Shown: piece after piece, positions 61,144-64,000 of the stretch
How positions within the stretch are numbered: the stretch's first letter is position 1
Layout: every line of letters starts with the position of its first letter
Assembly: GCA_963693365.1 (NCBI GenBank)
Contig: CAVNZM010000010.1
Span: forward strand, 1,488,001 to 1,552,000
Reading direction: 5' to 3'
Length of the DNA stretch: 64,000 nt
Source of the DNA: Amoebidium appalachense
Taxonomy: Eukaryota; Ichthyosporea
Notes under the pieces: generated by a model
The model's database searches: none
What the model saw: the letters and a program-made list of their open reading frames with translations, nothing else
What the model was told of the DNA's origin: nothing
Program-made: the position numbers and the translations under genes

Positions 61144-62439
61144 GTTGCTTTTGTGCCTCGTTACATTCCGGTTTCGCCGATTGAGCCAAGGGGATGAGGG
61201 GAGAAGGGGGCAGGGGTAAGGGGGGGATATGGAGAAGGGAGAGCTTAAAAACAAATTGAACTAAAAAGGAAATAAGAGCTCGTGCTCTGACTCAAAAAAA
61301 CGTATCAAACTGATAAGTAGTTCCACACGACAATGTCCAGACGACCGTCGTTGGAAATGTCCAGAAAGAGGAAAAGAAAACCCTAACACCAGCACTATTT
61401 GGACCACAAAACTACCCATAAAACGCTCAAACGCACTCAAGCGGTGTATCCAGTAACTTATCAAAGCCTCTATTTAGCTTGGTCTTCAACCAAAACGGCG
61501 GTTAGTTTCGTCTCCAAAAAGTTACATGAGCTAAAAAACTGACAGAGCCCTCACTTACGGCCCGGGGAAGTAATATAGAAAAAACAGCCAATCAAAAGGA
61601 CAGAATGGAATATTGGCGCGAAATTCGCGAGTTGAAGTTAGAGAGAGAAAGCGGAAGACCGGACTTTGAAACGGCTAGAAAGAGGAGAGAGAGGGAGCCA
61701 AAAAAAAAAAAAAAAAGCAGAGTACACTAGTCCTTAATCAGCCCCTACCGTAAAGTCACCGTGTTGTTTTGGAGCATCGCTCACTAATAGTGCAAGTTCT
61801 AGAGTAGTACTGTTTGGGTACACAAAGCTTGGACACCATAAAACTGTAGTTTTGGCGCTAAGATTTTCCTCCTGAAACTTCTAAGAGTAGGCAGCTGCAT
61901 GAATGTGACCACGTTCCATCGGCCAATCTTTCTTTGAGGCTTCGAGGGGTCAAGCTTTAACATGAGCAGGAAAACAGACAGCAATTGAGAGACTAAAGCT
62001 GTGTGTACTGAAGGGGGCCGGTTGGTCACCCTATGGCCAAATATCATGGACGAAGGTTGGCCACTTTTACAGTCTTCTCCCTCCCCCCCGCCCCTCCCAC
62101 CACCACCTCCCTCTCCCCCCAACACACACACACACACCACCCCCACTCCGACCCTACATCTCTCCCAACACCCACCCCAGTTTCCCTCCTTCCCTCAATC
62201 CTTCCTTAAGTGCCCATCACACAGCGTCACAGTATACACCGGGTAGGCCCTGTTTGGCATCACACAACCCTCACCTGGACTTCGTTTGAGGGTTACACCC
62301 GTACACATGTTATATCGTACACATGTTATGTGTGCACAGGCACCGATACACCTGCAAGGGCAACATCTCACCAGTGCTCTACATCCCAAAGTTCCTCTAC
62401 CGTTGTTGCAGACTTTATGAATCCCTTCCCCCTCCCCCC

Positions 62440-62476
<37 letters not shown>

Positions 62477-62605
62477 CCCCCACCTCCGCCCATCCCCTTC
62501 GCCCTAATTAGTTTTTCTTTGAAAGAGGGCAGATTACACGGTATTACCTCTTTTTAGATCTTCTGTTCAGGACGTCACTTACCCAACCCCCCCCCCCCCC
62601 CCCCT

Positions 62606-62638
<33 letters not shown>

Positions 62639-62912
62639 TATTTTCAATACAATCACACACACACACTACTACAATCCCTAACCCCCTTGCCCACACCCGT
62701 TTTCCGTTCTCTCTCTCTCTCTCTCTCTTTCTCCTCCTACCCCCCCTCCGCCTCCCGTTCCCCTCCCCCCCCTCCCCCCCTGCCCCTCCCCTACCTCCCT
62801 CCCTCCCTCCCTCCAGTCCCCTCCCCCCTCCCCCCGCTACAGACACACCCACCTATCCCCCCCCCCCCCCCTCCCCCCCTTTTTTTTTTATTTGGCTCCC
62901 CCCCCCCCCCCC

Positions 62913-62944
<32 letters not shown>

Positions 62945-62956
62945 TTTATGGCACAG
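61144..62956. promoter_or_regulatory. Divergent intergenic region, probable promoters
   Basis: It separates the minus-strand coiled-coil gene start from a plus-strand gene. Around 61470-61640 the sequence is repeat-free, has CCAAT motifs (AGCCAATCAAAAGG at about 61588) and AT/GC mix typical of a promoter. 62400-62940 is C and T tracts leading into the exon at 62957. Confidence -1.
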
Positions 62957-63194
62957 ATGGCCCCCCGGCCAAACGGCTGAGAATCGACCAAAATGTTTTC
63001 ACTCCGTCGTTTTCTTCCGAGCTCCGTCTCCCCAGTTTTGGCCAACAGAGCTCTCGCCTTTCTCTTGGAAAATTGCCTCCGGCCGAATGCTATCTGAGGG
63101 AAAAGAGCGAATACCGGAAACATTTACGGTTGACTGAAAGGAGCTTCTTGCGGTTGTGTGCTGATGGTGAGATGGATTACTTGAGTGCAAGAAG
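62957..63194 (+). CDS. Internal exon of an unrecognised nuclear-type protein
   Basis: A T-rich acceptor (T26ATGGCACAG) opens 78 codons that end at a donor AAG|GTGTGTG lying in a GT repeat. It begins DGPPAKRLRID, very like the bipartite-free nuclear localisation signal of Myc (PAAKRVKLD). Later text includes SSRLSLGKLPPAECYLREK and ERSFLRLCADGEMDYL. Entry phase 1, exit phase 2. No other exon of this gene could be placed, and the family is not recognised. Confidence -1.
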
Positions 63195-63284
63195 GTGTGT
63201 GTGTTGTGAAAATGTCATGTGTGTGTGTGTGGGTGTGGGTGTGGGTGTGTGAGAGTGTGTGTGTGTGTGTGTGTGTCTCTCTCT

Positions 63285-63370
<86 letters not shown>

Positions 63371-63799
63371 GTGTGTCTGTGTGTGTGCATGTGTGTGTGT
63401 GCATGTGCGTGTGTGTCTGTGTGTGTGTGTGTGCGTGTGTGTGGGGGGGGGAGGAGTTGTTTGTGGGGTGACGGAGAAGGGGAGGAGACAGAGAAGGGGT
63501 GAGAGTGAAGGAAGGATCCTTTTTTTTTAAGGAAAGGGTGGGGGGAGGGGGGGGGGGAAGGGGGGAGGTCCTGTGTAACAGTAAACATGCGCTGGGTTTA
63601 AGGATAGGGATGTGGTTGGGTAGATTTTCTTTTTCCTTTTTTCTTTTTTCTTTTCTTTTTTATTTATGTGTGTGCGTGTGGTGGTGGTGGTGGTGGTGGT
63701 GGTGGTTGTGGGGGGGAGGGGGGGCTAAAGAAGGAAACATATGCCTGATTCGAAATGGACAAGAGTCAGCTTTGAGTTTGCTCAGCCGACTACTAACAG

Positions 63800-63838
<39 letters not shown>

Positions 63839-64000
63839 ACCCACCCACCCACCTCCCTCACCCCCTCCCTCCCTTCTCTCCCGTTCCCCCCACCCCCCTT
63901 CCCTCCCTCCCTTCACTACCCTTGCCATGCTTCCCAACCTTCTCACTCACTCATCCATCCACCCACCATCCCACCCACACATTAACTCTTATTCCCCTCC
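63195..64000. other. Intron or intergenic repeats
   Basis: (GT)n at 63195-63445 directly after the exon donor, then G tracts, T-rich sequence, a 48-nt C run at 63801-63838 and CCCT/CCAC repeats. No further exon is supported. Confidence -1.

Overview
The window is eukaryotic nuclear DNA. Genes are split by GT-AG introns, there are no bacterial operons, and a very large share of the sequence is simple repeats: (GT/CA)n, (GA/CT)n and runs of 15-50 G or C. The protein families point to an animal or a close unicellular relative (Holozoa): an SH2-domain protein, a THAP zinc-finger domain and the actin regulator WASH1. I cannot place the species. The long low-complexity open frames encoded by the repeats (poly-Pro, Cys-Val, Thr-His, Arg-Glu) are not genes. 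The real exons are short islands between repeats, and I assembled them by matching splice sites, reading phase and protein-family motifs.

Region by region. 351-1050: a 700-bp element with terminal inverted repeats. 1375-15053 (minus): a nearly complete WASH1 gene of about 18 exons, including the WH2 helix, basic connector and acidic Trp tail, with a tandemly duplicated last exon. 15054-15600: a compact shared promoter. 15601-17961 (plus): an intact three-exon aldo-keto reductase. 18310-23323: a second copy of the block [WASH exon 1 + promoter + reductase], decayed in both genes and carrying a PIF/Harbinger-like element in the reductase intron. 25371-27097 (minus): a pirin. 27412-28108: loose candidate exons (plus). 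29096-29652 (plus): a THAP-domain gene with an apparent 1-nt homopolymer frameshift at its start. 31027-31297 (minus) and 33604-35644 (plus): two unrecognised spliced genes. 36507-39159: two divergent secreted NlpC/P60-type hydrolases around a shared promoter. 40904-40920: a candidate first exon (minus). 43805-47392 (minus): a four-exon SH2 protein. 47400-52200: a few small ORFs. 52208-61143 (minus): a ten-exon coiled-coil protein of 231 aa with a 16-nt micro-exon and a GC-AG intron. 62957-63194 (plus): an exon of a divergent gene with a Myc-like nuclear localisation motif.

Two genome-level themes stand out. First, splice donors often run straight into (GT)n and acceptors straight out of (CA)n, and several introns carry complementary repeat pairs (GA with CT, GT with CA, poly-G with poly-C) near their two ends that could fold the intron into a hairpin. 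Second, many poly-G tracts are not random: they border copies of a dispersed repeat of about 110-140 bp. All gene models come from reading the sequence only; transcript data would settle the exon joins.
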